Positions 1 to 12,592 of a stretch of 64,000 bases of DNA are shown one piece after another (the first letter of the stretch is position 1; each line of letters begins with the position of its first letter). The stretch is from Nicotiana tabacum (taxonomy: Eukaryota; Streptophyta; Magnoliopsida; Solanales; Solanaceae), in the NCBI RefSeq assembly GCF_000715075.1, contig NC_134085.1, positions 131,358,716 through 131,422,715 on the forward strand. Reading direction: 5' to 3'. The notes under the pieces are model-generated. The model had not been told where the DNA came from, made no database searches, and worked only from the letters and a program-made list of their open reading frames with translations. The position numbers were made by a program, and so were the translations under genes.

Positions 1-3000
1 ACGGCGCCTCTCGTGAAGACAAGGCCAACCGACACAATACCCAATTCATTTTAGGCAAATAAAATAACACAGTTTAAGTCATTAACATAATTAAATCCCA
101 AATAAATAGTGAAACAGTACAATTTGCGGAATAAATACAGCCCGACATCGGGGTGTAACTAATTATGAGCATATAACATAAGTCTAGGAATATGGAAAAG
201 GGACTACACAGTCTGTTACAAAATCCAGTACAAGGGAAAGAAATAACGATAAGAGAGAGAGAAACACTGGGCTGCGAACGTCGAGTAGCTACCTAGTGGA
301 CTCTGAAAAATCTGCTGGAAGCTATCAACACTCGCTAGCAGGACCTGAAGCTTCTGAATATGCACACAGGGTGAAGGGAGTAAAGTGAGTACTCCAACTC
401 AGTGAGTAATTAATAATAAATAAAAACTGAGCGATAAGAAATCACGTAAAGCACAACAACATGCTATAAAAAAGCAGTGTAAAACCAATAAAAGGCAATG
501 AAACAGTGTAATCTTATAAAAATACCTTAGTTCAGAATAAGCTTCTTTAAAACACCTTTTTTGGCAGTTAAACACGTAAGTGAAAAGCAGCAAGAAAAAA
601 TAAACACATAAAATCCGCCCCTCGGGCATAATGTCAATAGAATCAGCCCCTCGGGCAATAACATAGAACAACACCAGCCCCTCGGGATATATCTCATATC
701 ACAATGGGTACTCGCGCTCATGGGGGTGTACAGACTTTGGGAAGGGGCCCTTATGACCCAAGCACAATATCAAGCCATCTCGTAGCATAATCAATAGGCT
801 CTCGGCCTCATATCAAGACACTTTGTGGCGTACAACTCAGGCCCTCGGCCTTATAATCATAATCAGTACAACACTGTTGCGGTGTGCAGCCCGATCCCAT
901 AATAATCCTCACAACACAGGCCCTCGACCTTACTTAGTCAAAAATCTCTAAAAGCCACTCGGGCACAGTAAAATATGATGCTCAACCCAAAATATCATTT
1001 AAAGTGTTAAAAACAGAGTAAACATGGATGAGTTTTGAAAAGAGTATAATATAATATGACAGAGTACAGATATAAAATCAAAACAGTGAGGAAATAGCAG
1101 TAAAAATCTATCACGACCCAAATCCCAACCTGGTCGTGATGGCGCCTCTCGTGAGGACAAGGCCAGCCAATCTACAAAACAGTACATCTCTTTATAATTA
1201 CTTAGCAAGAATAAGTCTAAATCATGGGCAATATAATCTTAAATGCGAAATAAACATGATAGAACAAGGAAAACCATCCCAACTCAGCCCGAAATCGGGG
1301 TGTCACAAGTCATAAGCTACTACAGAGTTTACTAATATTTTACAAAGTCTGAAATTATCATAAATAACAAAGATAAGGGAGAAAACGGGGTTGCGAACGC
1401 CATGCAGCTACCTCGATAACTCCGATGAAAACTGAACAGTAGAAAACTCGCTCTATGCCTCAGGAATACCTGTACTGCACACATGGTGCAGGGAGTAATG
1501 TGAGTACTCCAACTCAGTGAGTACTAAAAATAAATAACTACTGAAAGCATAAAATCTCATAAAGGCACAATATAATGCTATCTCAAGTAGTAAAATCAAT
1601 TATACAATAAAACCGTGGAATATCAGATAATTCTCTTTTAAAACAGTGAAGACAATTAAATTTCAACAAGTAAGGAATAATCAGAAACTTGCCCCTCGGG
1701 CTCAATATCAAATTCTCAATACAGTATCAGCCCCGCGGGCTCACTCCCAACTCACCAGAACACAATATCAGCCCCTCGAGCTCACTCCCAACTCACCAGA
1801 ACACAAACATCGGCCTCTCGGGCCCACTCCCAACTCACCTGGGTACCCTGCGCTCACTGGGGGTGTGTACAGACTCCGGAGGGGCTCCTACAGCCCAAAC
1901 GCAATCTCAATAGGCCTGAAAGCCTTCACACATCACACACGAGGCCTGGAAGCCTCCTCATATAACACTCGAGGCCTGAAAGCCTCCTCATATAACACTC
2001 GAGTCCTGAAAGCCTCCTCACATCACTCAACATATCCTCACGTATGGCCTCGGCCTCAATCAGTCCAGAAAATAATCATAAGCCTCTTGGGCATCAGTAA
2101 AACAATAGTGCTCAGCTCAACAACATTATAAATATCATTAAATATCGAGTTGAGTATAAATGTAGCTAAGTTCACAAAATAATATAATTCAATTGGACTG
2201 AGTTCAAATAATATTTCAATTCGTGAGGAAAATAGTGATGTAAATTCACAAAAGATTTCAGATAATTGGCATGAAGCCCAAATATGGCAATAAGCCCAAT
2301 CATAGTGAAAAATAATAAATCTTTATCAATTACGTCACAATCCCCAATAGTAAATGACCCCGCGCTCGTCATACAACGCATGTCTCACCTCAACATAGCA
2401 GTATGTTGTGCAATCCGGGGTTTCAAACCCTCAGTGCATCATTTAAAATCATTACTCACCTCTAGCTCGCTATGCCCTTGCCTCTCTAATTGGCCTCCTT
2501 GTGTGACGAATCTGCCAAAAATCACACAAACATCGATGAAGTTCGATTTCTAAAAGACGGGATTTTAACCATACATATCTGAAATTTGCCCCTTAATGAT
2601 ACTATAATGATCCCATACAGTTATGTAACTTCAATCTACAATACAACACTCAATAGGGCCAATATTAGTACTAGATCCCATAAATTATGCCATTTAGGCA
2701 TATTATCAAACATCTTGTAGGCATAAATATTTACACCTCTTAACTATAGCATTGGTTCCTCCAACTATCACCATTAACCAACAATTCATCCCACTATTAT
2801 TCTTTAACAATTTATACTCCTAACATCACATGTGTGATCAACCATTCACACCCAAACCAACAAAAATTCCATCAAATAAACACCTTTAAATCCCTACCAT
2901 GTTCATGTATTTAAATTGGAAATTTATGGCTTTCAACCACCATACAATAAGTTGTAATACTTGATTCATACTCATATTTCCATAATATATCCATATATGT

Positions 3001-6000
3001 GAGTCTAAGGTGTAGGATTTACCTTTTGGAAGAAATCTTGCAAAACCCTTCTTTGAGTTCTTGAAGGAATTTCTTGAAAATCTAAGGATTTTCAAGATCA
3101 ATCCATGTTAATATAAGTGTTTGGGAGTAGTAATCAACTCAAAATACTCCAAAAATCTTACCTTAGGAGTGCAATTGGGTGCCTTGGTCGAATTGGGGGT
3201 GTTGGGGAAGCCCTAGGCTTGATAAATGACTCAAAATCTGTCATTTCCCGTACTTAGGTGTATTTAGAGGCCTGACACTAGCGCGCCCGCGCTAATCCCG
3301 CGCTAATCCCGCGCTAGTGAGGCAGAAGAAAACTCAATTAGCGCTGGCTACGCGCTCCCGCGCTAAAGCCGCGCTACTGACACATGCCCAGTAAAATGAT
3401 CATAACTTTCTGTATACAACTCCAAATTATGAACGGTTTATTGCGTTGGAAACTAGACTCAAAGGGCTTTAATTTTATATGTAGATCCTCACACAACTCC
3501 TTATATAACTGGAGATATTGTCGTTTACAGTGAGGTCTTGTGCACACTCATTTACAATTTCGTCTATTATGAAATTTCCCAACTTCAAAAGTTCCCATTA
3601 GCCATCCGAAATCACCCCGAGGTCCTCGGGATCTCAACAAAAAATACCAATACATTTTATAATATTATTCAAACTTGTTCCAATTATTAAAACACCTCGA
3701 CTAACACCAAAATTATCGAATTACATCGAATTCAAGTCTAAGTTCCTTTAAAACTTCCAAAACGAGCATTCGAACAAAAACTCGACCAAAATATGTCCGA
3801 ATGACTTGAAATTTTGCACACATATCCAAAATGGCATAACGAAGCTACAGAAATTCTCGGAATTCCATTCCGACCGTCGGATAAAAATTTCACTTATCAA
3901 CCGGAAATCGCCAAAATACTAACTTCGCCAAAATGAGCTAATTTCTTCACCGGAACCCCAAAATTAATTCCGATTGCGCTCCTAGGCCTTAAATCATCCC
4001 CCAAAACTAACCGAATCATCGGAATTCAATTCCGAGCCCTCTAACTCACAAGTCAACATCCGGTTGACTTTTCCAAACTAATTCTTCCTTAAAGAGACTA
4101 ATTGTCCCCTTTCATACCAAACTCGATCCGAATTGACTCAAATTCACCAAGTACACATATTGAAACATGAATAAGCATTTAACGGGGAATACGAGACGAA
4201 AATACAAGAAACAACGGTTCGGGTCGTTACAAAATCTCCTAAGGGTCCAAATAGTTGGCGCGAGGCCTAAATATGACATTCAGCCCAAAACATGATGATA
4301 GCAAACAGTCTTCAATCAAATACGTGGTAAAAAAGTCATTCGGGATGGACAAAGTCACAATCCTCAACGGTGCACGACCCCATGCTAGTCATCTAGCATG
4401 TGCGTCACCTCAATATAGCACAACGATGTAAAATTCGGGGTTTCATATCCTCAGGACAACATTTACAATCATTACTCACCTCAATCCGGTCCAAACTCTA
4501 GCCCGCGATGCCTTAGCCTCTCGAATCGGCCTCCGGATGCTCCAAATCTAACCAAAATCAGTGCAAAATCATCAAAATATACTAAGGGAACAAAGCCCAC
4601 TTGAAAGAAATCAAATTACAACACAAAATCCCGAAATTGGCCAAACCCGACCCCATGGCCCACGTCTCGAATTCCGATAAAAATGACATTAATAGACTCC
4701 TTATCACTCCCCGAGTTCTATCAAAATCACCAAAATCTAACCACAAATGACCCCTCAAATCCCTAATTTTAGGTCTCTACTTACAAGCCTTAGTTCTTCA
4801 ATATTGGGCTTAAATTCCATGATTAATTAGGTAGAAAACACATTAGGATTGAGGATTAAGTCCATAAATCTTATCTCCAAGTGTTCCCCCCTTGATTCCC
4901 TCTTCAATCCTCTTCAAAAAGCTCCAAAATCTCTCAAAAATGATGAAATTTAGACCCAAAATCGCGGACAATGGCTATTTAAACATTCTGCTTAGGCATT
5001 CAAATCTTTCTTCGCGAACGTGGTCAAAGCCTTGCGTTCGCGAAACACAAACTTAAGTTGACCAAAATTCCCTCTTACGCAAACGCGACCACCCCTTGCG
5101 AACACGAAAGCTTAACTTTCTTACTCACTGCGAACGCGACACTCCATCCACGAACGCGAAGAACAAACCAACCTGGACCCAGCTGCTCACCTTACTTCTA
5201 CACGAACGCAGCATGAACCTTGTAAACGCGATAACCACGCGCCTCAACCCTTCGCGATAGCGGGACCCCCTTAGCGAATGCGAAGGCAAACTTTACGGCC
5301 TCCCAGCCTAACCCTTCGCGAACGCAAAGGCCAATTGTCTGCAACACACACAGAGCAGTTTCTGCAACTTTCCAAAATATGAAATAGTCTGTTTAACCAC
5401 CCGACACTCACCCAAGGCCCTCGGGACCTCAACCAAACATGCCAACATATCGTAAAATATCATTCAAGCGTGTTCCAACCTTCGAAACACTCAAAACAAC
5501 ATCAAAACACCAAATTCGCATCGGATTCAAGCCTAAGAATTCCAAAATCTTCTAAATTCCGCTTTCGATTAAAAAGTCTATCAAACCACGTTCGAATGAC
5601 CTGAAACTTTGCACAAACATCCCAAATGACACAACAGACCTACTGTAACTTCCGGAATTCCATTCCGACCCATATATCAAAATCTCACCTATCAACTGGA
5701 AAACGCCAACATTCCAATTTCGCCTATTCAAGCCTAAATCTACTCCGGACCTTCAAAACTCATTCCGATCACGTTCCTAAGTCCCAAATCACCTCCCGCA
5801 GCTATCCCATTCATCGGAACTCACATCCGAGGCCTTTAACACATAAGTCAACATTCGGTTGACTTTTCCAACTTAAGCTTCCTAAAAAGAGACTAAGTGT
5901 TTCAAACCTTACCAAACTCTCTCTGAACCCGAGCCAACCAACCCGGTAACCCAAAATACAGCAGAACAAGGCAATAAGAAGCAGAAATGGGGGAAACGGA

Positions 6001-6036
6001 GCGGTAACTCATGAAACAACCAACCTGGTCGTTACA
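1..6036 (-). repeat. 3' LTR of minus-strand Tekay-type element (Tekay-A), interrupted
   Basis: This is the 3' LTR of a large Ty3/gypsy chromovirus read on the minus strand. It consists of 1-1108 plus 4232-6036 and aligns by eye with the copy at 39949-42918, with frequent base differences (roughly one in ten in the first 300 bases) and small indels. About 31 bases of its outer end lie outside the window. The inner end reads GGTCGTTACA and is followed on the + strand by a pyrimidine run that is the minus-strand polypurine tract. A solo LTR (1109-4231) has inserted into it. A cluster of CG-rich short palindromes at about 5010-5340 lies upstream, on the minus strand, of a TATA-like site at 4975-4984. 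ORFs in this stretch, such as 1646-2131, are low-complexity LTR sequence and not genes. Confidence 0.9.
1109..4231 (-). mobile_element. Solo LTR of a second Tekay-like family, nested in the Tekay-A LTR
   Basis: A 3123-bp LTR starts TATCACGACC (the usual TG mutated to TA) and ends GGTCGTTACA. It is flanked by a 5-bp duplication AAATC at 1104-1108 and 4232-4236. The paralogous LTR at 41078-41094 keeps the uninterrupted target (GTAAAAATCGCCTAAGG), so the boundaries are supported by an empty site inside the same window. No internal region or second LTR is present, as expected after LTR-LTR recombination. It contains a CG-rich repeat patch (GCGCTA-type units, about 3278-3382) next to a TATA-like GTATTTAGAG at about 3260 on the minus-strand downstream side. 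Family assignment rests on terminal sequence only. Confidence 0.88.
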
Positions 6037-6263
6037 TCCTCCCCCTCTTAAACAAACATTCGTCCTCGAACGAGTCAAGAAATATACCTGAAGCCTCAAA
6101 CAGGTGAGGATATCTTCTCCGCATCTCTCGCTCGGTCTCTCAGATAGCCTCTTACACGGGCCGACCTCTCCACTGCACTTTCACTGAAGCTATATCCTTT
6201 GATCTCAACTTTCGAACCTGACGCTCCAAAATAGCTACTGGCTCCACATCATAAGTCAAATCA
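6032..6263 (-). pseudogene. C-terminal chromodomain end of Tekay-A pol, cut off by a CACTA insertion
   Basis: The minus-strand translation gives a chromodomain typical of Tekay/Del integrases: an EPVAILERQVRKLRSK-like strand, then VKVQWRGRPV, and later RRYPHLF. Chromodomains of this type are thought to tether integrase to heterochromatin. Two in-frame stops interrupt it after RGRPV and after EAI. The natural stop codon (TAA) lies inside the first bases of the LTR, the same arrangement as the intact paralogue ending at 62514. The rest of the domain continues at 13764 on the other side of the CACTA element. The target-site triplet TCA is repeated at 13764-13766. Confidence 0.88.
6037..6051 (-). 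other. Polypurine tract of Tekay-A
   Basis: On the minus strand this reads TTAAGAGGGGGAGGA, directly abutting the LTR start TGTAACGACC. That is the expected plus-strand priming site for a minus-oriented LTR retrotransposon. Confidence 0.85.
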
Positions 6264-6400
6264 CCCTAAAGAAATTTGATTTTTAACGACCATTTCTTAA
6301 CGAGGGGACATAAATCTGGTCGTTATAAGTGTACTTATAGCAACCAAATTTTTTTCCAGTCGTTGAAACTAATTATTAGCTCAATATTAACAAAGGAATA
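6264..6400 (+). repeat. Left CACTA terminus and subterminal repeats
   Basis: Starts CCCTAAAGAAATTTG and carries TTTTAACGACC, TTAACGAGGGG, CTGGTCGTTATA and CCAGTCGTTG. The same words occur in inverted order at the right end. The first bases have drifted from the canonical CACTA. Confidence 0.8.
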
Positions 6401-8398
6401 GTATTCCCATTATTAAACAATTAATTAATAAAAAGTGGCGCTAACTTTTCCCTCTTTTTTCCCGACCCACTCCGCCAACCTCCCCCAAAAAACCCTAAGA
6501 CTTCTCCAACACCTCTATTGTGAACATTATTTTCATAAACCTGCAACTGCAAAGTAAAATGCGACGAAACCGCTGGTCTTCAAACGTCAATATCATCGTA
6601 TTAGAGAAACTGCTGGTCACCTCCATTGACAACAAGTGCTCATCTTCGAGTTTCTTCTCATCAAGGTAAGGTTGAAATTGTACCCTTTTATGTTAATATT
6701 GATTTAGATGAAGCTCAGTTCTAAACCATGGCTGTTCAAATTCAATTATCATGTTTTGAACAGAAAAAGCGAGTGAAAAGCTAGGGTTTTAAGTGCAAAA
6801 TTTATTCCATACTCTTGAGTTTTCTTCTTCGATTTTTTTTTGATCGCATTTCAAATTTCAGAAAGAAAAAATACAAAAAGAGATGTACAAAGATTTAAGT
6901 TTTCTCCTCTGATTTTCGGCTATTTCTCCTCTGATTTTGGAGTTAAGTTTCTTTCATAGACATAGATATAAAACAAAAAAATTATTTTAGTTTCTGCCCT
7001 GTTGTTCTCCATTCATGGATCTTGCTTGAGCTTGGTTGGTGTTTCGCGGGGTTCGACGTGATTGTTCGAGGACGAAGTTCATGGTTCCGAGTTTAGTTAG
7101 TCACTTTTTTCCTCGCTTAAATTTTGGAGTCAAAATATGTGTAGTTGCTGATTCTTGAATTACCATTAAGGAAAGTTTTAGCTTAACATGTCTATTTCTA
7201 TCACTCCCTTTCTATTTTAAATTGTGAATCGAACTTCAAAATGAGCCGTTTAAGGATAAGCCGAGTTTTGGGTATAAATTGTTTAGTTAGATAATATATT
7301 TCTTTACGAATCCATTCATTTAAAATTAAGTAAAGCTTTCTTGCTGATTCTATGGATTTGTTGTAGGGTTTCCCTTTAAGAGAATATCTTGATAATGAAT
7401 TAGTTGGAAAGACTTTCTTCACTAAAACAGTATGTTGTTGGATTTCGCTTTTGATTAGAGCCGTATTGGGTGCTTCTGGTTTGGTACTGAAATAGCATTT
7501 TGTTAGCTAGTTCAAAGAGGTGAATTTCTATGGATTAACTGCTGGTTCTAATTCCTAACAGTTCAATGATAGTTGACGCTGCTCTGTAGCTATGAACATT
7601 AATATAATATATTTGTAGTAGGTTCTAGTTTAAATATGTATTTTCTGTTTGCTAAATCCAAATGCTAGTGTAGTAACCTGTGAGCAACTTAGCTGGGTCA
7701 AGTATTTCCTTTGTTTCCTTGCTAGATTTCTTCCACCTCTAAATTTGGAGTTGTGCAATCTTTTTGAGCTTATCATGCTTTAGTCTCTTTATTCACTGTA
7801 CTCATGTGTTCTTAAATGTCTTCATATGCCCCTACCTAAGGATTTTACGTCCTTTATGCTGGTAGTTTTAATAGCAAAATAAGAACTTGTAAAAATTGAT
7901 TGTGGAATTGGTATTCTTTTACTGTTTTAGTGATTTCTCTGTTTGAAGATATTGATTATTTTTTTCAAAACGTAGTGTCTCAAGTATTCTGGATTTTCTT
8001 CTTAGAATTACATGTTTGTCAAATATACAGAGGTTTCCTTTTTATGATTTGGGTTAACGAAAAATATTCTCAATTATCAAGAGTACTAATGTCTGCAAAA
8101 TAATGTGTGATGAACTGAGAGTTCTTCTAGAGGTAATTTAGTATGTTAAGTGTATTGCTCGTTGAAGTTTCTTTAAGTTTGTACTTAAGACCAAGTTTTT
8201 GGTTATTTTGATCTGGTATGTGTGTGCACTTAAGAACTTGTTATTTCTCTGTATGAATAGATGTCTCCCTCTCACATTTTATCAGGTCCTAGTTTTCTGA
8301 TTTATCTAACTTCTAATCTCACCATTGCATATGCATGGTCATTAAGTGGCGATAAGCAGGATTATCAATAAACATAAGTCATAAAAAATAGAAAGCTA
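6400..8398 (+). other. 5' leader and intron-like sequence of the CACTA gene; no recognisable product
   Basis: From about 6440 the sequence resembles a plant transcript leader, with an ATG at 6558 and an exon-like stretch ending in a good splice donor (TCAAG^GTAAGG, GT at 6666). It may be the first exon of the transposase-like gene that resumes at 8877. The following 1.7 kb is T-rich, lacks long reading frames and looks intronic. I see no other gene here. Confidence 0.35.
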
Positions 8399-8722
8399 CT
8401 ATCCATGATCAATGTTAAATTGGTCCTTCTTAGTTCTGATTCTGAAGTTTGTATGTAGATCTTGATCATTCTTCAATATGGCTTTGGATTGCCTTGGCAA
8501 TGAAATAACCTCAGTGAAGAATATCTCTTGTTTCTCCTTTACTCCAATATTAGCTAGAGCATCTGCTACACAATTGTCTTCCCTGTAGCAAAATTTTGTA
8601 TGAAATCCGCCTCTGGTAAGCAATTGAGTGATCTTCTCTCTGAGTGGCCACAAAACCTTGGTGTCACCTTTAATAAAATTCACTAAAATCATATAGTCTG
8701 TCTCTATTATCACCGTCATCAT
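8399..8722 (-). pseudogene. RNase H-like fragment (RVT_3 type) from a LINE or related retroelement
   Basis: A 107-residue minus-strand reading frame has the layout of the RNase H domain attached to plant non-LTR reverse transcriptases. It contains IIETDYMILVNFI, with the catalytic-type aspartate in ETD, then a stretch matching helix C, then CYREDNCVADALANIG, the family's closing motif with the conserved DxxAN. The tail (LPRQSKAILKNDQ..FRIRTKKDQFN) also resembles annotated solanaceous members. No reverse transcriptase or LINE 3' tail is visible next to it. It lies in what would be an intron of the CACTA gene, on the opposite strand, so I read it as a nested fragment. Assignment comes from motif recognition only. 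Confidence 0.6.
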
Positions 8723-8876
8723 CCGTTTCGACGTTGGTTACACACCATTGTAATCCTTTTAGCATAGCTGGTTAAATTTTTATTTTTCATCTCTTTTGAT
8801 ACTCACAGGTGGTTAAAATTTTATTTTCTAGTTACTAGATAAGTTTCATGTTTACTGATACTTTTGAATATTGTAG

Positions 8877-10869
8877 GACAAATTTGAAAGCGATGACATA
8901 AATGATCAACGAGATCATGTCTTGAAACATATGAGAAAATTATGGAAAAATTGGAGAGGATGGTTGTACAAGGATATTAAGTCCAAGCTATTTCGTGATG
9001 CTCTAAAAGATGTGCCAAATGAGGTAGACAAGAGTGATTGGGAATGATTTGTCAAGGAGCAATTTTTAACTGAAAAATTTAAGTTATGATATCGTAGCTA
9101 TTTATTAACATCTTGTAGTATTAAGTGGTTGACCATAATTTTTCAATGTATTCTCAATTTAGGAAAAAAGTGCAAGAAACTCGGTCAATAGGTCTAAGTT
9201 GACTATGCCTCACTGTACGGGTAGGAAGTCAATTAGAGAGATCATTTATGAATTGGTGAGTAATCAACTAGATGTGGCAACTATCTTTTTTGAGATTCAT
9301 AAGAAGGAAAACAAGCTTGTTGAACCTAAAACCAATGAAAAATATGTATATTTATTGATAAATTTTATTTTACATCATTTGTGTACTTTGTTGCAGTACC
9401 TTGGATTGGAGTATCAAATGAAATTTGACCTTGCAACCATGTTTTTCCTGTCAAAATCAGTTGGATTGGTATTGCCTATTTGTCTCTCACCTTATTACTT
9501 CTTCTTTTTTCCTTCCGTTCTTGTCTTTGCATGTGCTCTTATATATTTCTCATTCTCTAACTCGGAAGGCCAAACGTTCTAAATTTTTAGATATGTGAAT
9601 ATAAAAGATATGGTTTGTTTCCTTGAGCAAGGCATGGATGTAGTGTTGTTTGTTTTCTTTTAGTTTTGTGTGTTGTATGAAACTGGATATTCAAGTCTTG
9701 CTTCAACCTCCTGGTAACTTCTTGAGTGCTTGTTGTTTTGCTGGTGCCAATTCCCCTTTCACTGTTCTCTTTTGTTTCTAAGCTAGGTAAAGTATGGCAT
9801 GCATGTAATTCATCAAACCGTATGAATCATGTCTAATACAAGTAATAAATGAAACCAAAATGCCTGAAAGTGTCCTCATGATTTTTTAGTTCTTGTATAA
9901 GTGGCGGAGTATTGTGTTGTTTACCAATATATAAAAAAATAGCTGTGAACTATTGCAGGATCTGATAAAGCGTAAGAGAATGATTGCGTACCTTTATCTA
10001 CATAGGGTCTGAGAACTCTGGATGCAGAGCCGTTGTGGTTGTGCATACAAGTAATAAATGAACTCTGGATGTCTAGGGTCTGGGAACTCTGTGTTTGAAA
10101 AATCATTCAGCATTCTAACCGTTTCCCTTATTTGATTTATACATACTATGACTTTTCTGTAGCTCTTCCCTGAATACAGGTTTCAGTGGTTTGTATCGAA
10201 ATATGAAAAATGTATTGCTTCTGAACTTGGTGCGTAGTTTCAATACCAAGACATGTGTTTAAACATATGGACTCTTCTATGTTTTATTTTGTCCTTATTG
10301 TTGTAGGAGGTCCATAGTTCCCTATCACAACTAGAATTTTATTCGCCAAAATTTTGATAATTTTTCTTTGTGAGCCGAGGGTCTATCGGAAATAGCCTCT
10401 CTATCTCTATGGGGTAGGGGTAAGGTCTGCGTACACACTATCCTCCTCAGACCCCATTTATGTGATCAAACTGGGTTTTTGTTGTTGTTTACTTTGTTGC
10501 AGTATTTAGTTAAATTATCTTTCATTTTATTGGTTAAAATCCAAAAAGTGGTGGAATCTGAAACATCTCTTACAAATATTGAGATTATAGACATGTGCTT
10601 TGGACCTCAATGCAAGAGTCATGTAGTTGGTTTTGGTGCTGGGATAACCGCTAAGGAGTTGAAAGGTGGTAACTCCTCGAAAACTGCATTATTAGAGATG
10701 TCGAATGCTACTAAAAAAGAAAAGGAATCACTAAAAGGATGCTTGGAAGGGCTAGAGAGTAAATATAATGTGTTAGAGAGTAAATATAATGTGTTAGAGA
10801 GTAAATACGCATAGCTTGCAAGTGTTGTATTTGATCAGACTTCATCACCATCTTCAAGTGAGCAATAGA
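8877..10869 (+). pseudogene. Transposase_24-like (Ptta/En/Spm) gene, degenerate, three visible exons
   Basis: Exon-like segments lie at 8877 to about 9076, 9163-9345 and about 10536-10814/10869. Splice signals are visible at TTGTAG^GACAAA, CAATTTAG^GAAAA and AATAT^GTATAT. The joined product would contain HVLKHMRKLWKNWRG, KSDWE, SKLTMPHCTGRKSIREIIYE, MCFGPQCKSHVVGFGAGITA and a C-terminal coiled-coil-like ESLKGCLEGLESKY. These are hallmarks of the plant transposase family found in CACTA elements and in derived genes. The family is thought to bind subterminal repeats rather than to catalyse excision; that role is inferred from family knowledge. A stop codon (9045-9047) breaks the first exon, and a 21-base unit is repeated in tandem near the end (about 10750-10805). 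Confidence 0.75.
10370..10492 (+). mobile_element. Au/TS-type SINE, 5'-truncated, in the CACTA gene intron
   Basis: Contains GAGCCGAGGGTCTATCGGAA, then GGGGTAGGGGTAAGGTCTGC, a CAGACCCCATTTATG segment and a GTTGTTGTTT tail. This is the body and TTG-rich 3' end of the Au/TS SINEs widespread in Solanaceae. It sits just upstream of the last exon-like segment of the CACTA gene. Confidence 0.8.
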
Positions 10870-12420
10870 TTGAAGCATTTAACAGATTAGTAGATTGAAA
10901 TCTTATTGTATTATGTGATAAAATTATTGCAATGTTCATGTGAAATTTTTTTCTTATGTTATTAAGGTTTATGAATAAACAAATTTATAGTCATTGAAAC
11001 AAGTGAATTTAAGTAAGTCACATACAATTACATAACTTTTCCCTTAAACTTCCCGTAACAATTTATTTCCCATTTAATACTTTCTTTTTTATCCTTTGTT
11101 TAGTGGTAAACTCATGTTATAAAATCTTAGAGCCGCGTCCGCCTCTGGTCTAGGTGCACGCTAGCTTAACCGCGCATGCACTACAATTTTAAAAAAATAT
11201 TAGTTTCAGCCAACTTTATTACATGACTTTGTTATAGTTCTAACGCTATATACTGCTGCGTAAAGGGTATAAACCTTGCCATGTTTTCGTGTACAAAGAC
11301 TCTGTGCCTTGTTTGTGGTCCTATGAAAAGGTACGGACCAACATATGTTGGGAGATAAAGTGGTACAGTTCCAGTTAAGTTCCAATTGTACAAAAATTGA
11401 CCAGAACGGAAACTGTGGGAGTTCCAATCACACTTGTCAATATCATACTTTAGTATCATCCTTTTGTGGAAAAGTTTTAGTGTCCATATTTTTTCAAGTG
11501 GGGGATACCTTTACGTTAGTTGCTCACATTCTGCAAAGGGTGGTTCTAAGAACTGAAATAAAAAAAGAATAGAATCATCACTAAAGTAATTTAAGAAACT
11601 ACTAAGTAGCAAAAGGAACAACATGATTGTACCTCGTACACTATCTTGAAGAAGTATAGATTAGTCATCTGGTTACTACCTTCGGCAATAAAACATAAAA
11701 ATAATTTTATATATAATAGAAATTCATCAATTCAGCATCATTGGCATATGGAAAAGATCATTCCACTACTAGAGATGGAGTTACATACAACTGTAGAAAG
11801 TTTTTCACAAATGATATTCCCTTCTCAGCCAGCCGTTTAGGTGGACGCACATCTTGTGAAATCTTTTCCTAAATATCATATTTCATTATTCCAAGAAGGA
11901 TGGATAATGCTTTTTATAAGCTAAACCAAAGAGAAACAACATTACAAATATTAGTCTGCAGTATTGCATTATATCTTAGGTCTTTTATAGTGAAACAAAT
12001 AATTAGATTATAGCGTGCATTTCACAGGATCAATATAGAGTAGGTGTTGGGAGTAAATGATAACATAAACTATCTAATTGATGCAAAGATAGTCCTATAA
12101 TTTGATTAAGTACCTTTTACATCGACTGGTGCATCAGTACGTCTTCTGTGGTAAATGAATTTCAGGGTTCTGTAGTGATAAGAGCAAATTGAACACCCAA
12201 ATAATGTCAATCTAATCATACCTCAAGTAGTTATCAGAATGTCATCTTATGAAATATACTACAACCCGCAAATTGTAATTTATCTCAAGAACATATTGAC
12301 TATGTTAATATGTCTCAAGTGCAGTATTTTTTCTCAAGAACATATTGACTGATCTTTCTTCTTTAGTTGTTTTGATCAGAATATGTCTTATGTGTCATTC
12401 GTGCACATTACCTTAATGCA
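10870..12420. other. Unassigned part of the CACTA element
   Basis: No recognised gene. Two minus-strand stretches look weakly protein-like: 11206-11459 and about 11740-11870 (reading RPPKRLAEKGISFVKN before a stop). They could be exons picked up from a host gene, but I cannot identify one. The rest is AT-rich and without long reading frames. Confidence 0.3.
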
Positions 12421-12592
12421 TTGTTGTTACTATTGTTTGCTACTTGTTGCCTTATCTCCACTGTGCCTTGAACCGAGGGTCTATTGGAAATAACCTCCCT
12501 ATCTTTATAAGGTAGGAGTAAGATCTGCGTCACATATCCTCCCCAGACCCCATTTATGGGATTATACTGGGTTCGTTATTGTTATTGTTTGT
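12421..12592 (+). mobile_element. Au/TS-type SINE, near full length
   Basis: Carries TGCCTTGAACCGAGGGTCTA, GGTAGGAGTAAGATCTGCGT, CCCCAGACCCCATTTATGGG, TTATACTGGGTTC and a TTATTGTTATTG tail. This is the same family as the copy at 10370, and it retains more of the 5' portion. The exact 5' end is not resolved. Confidence 0.8.

Noticed and set aside
1646..2131. 161-codon frame as a small gene
   Set aside because: It is made of repeated LTR phrases (CCCTCGGGC, GCCTGAAAGCC) and lies wholly inside the solo LTR; no domain or codon pattern supports a gene.
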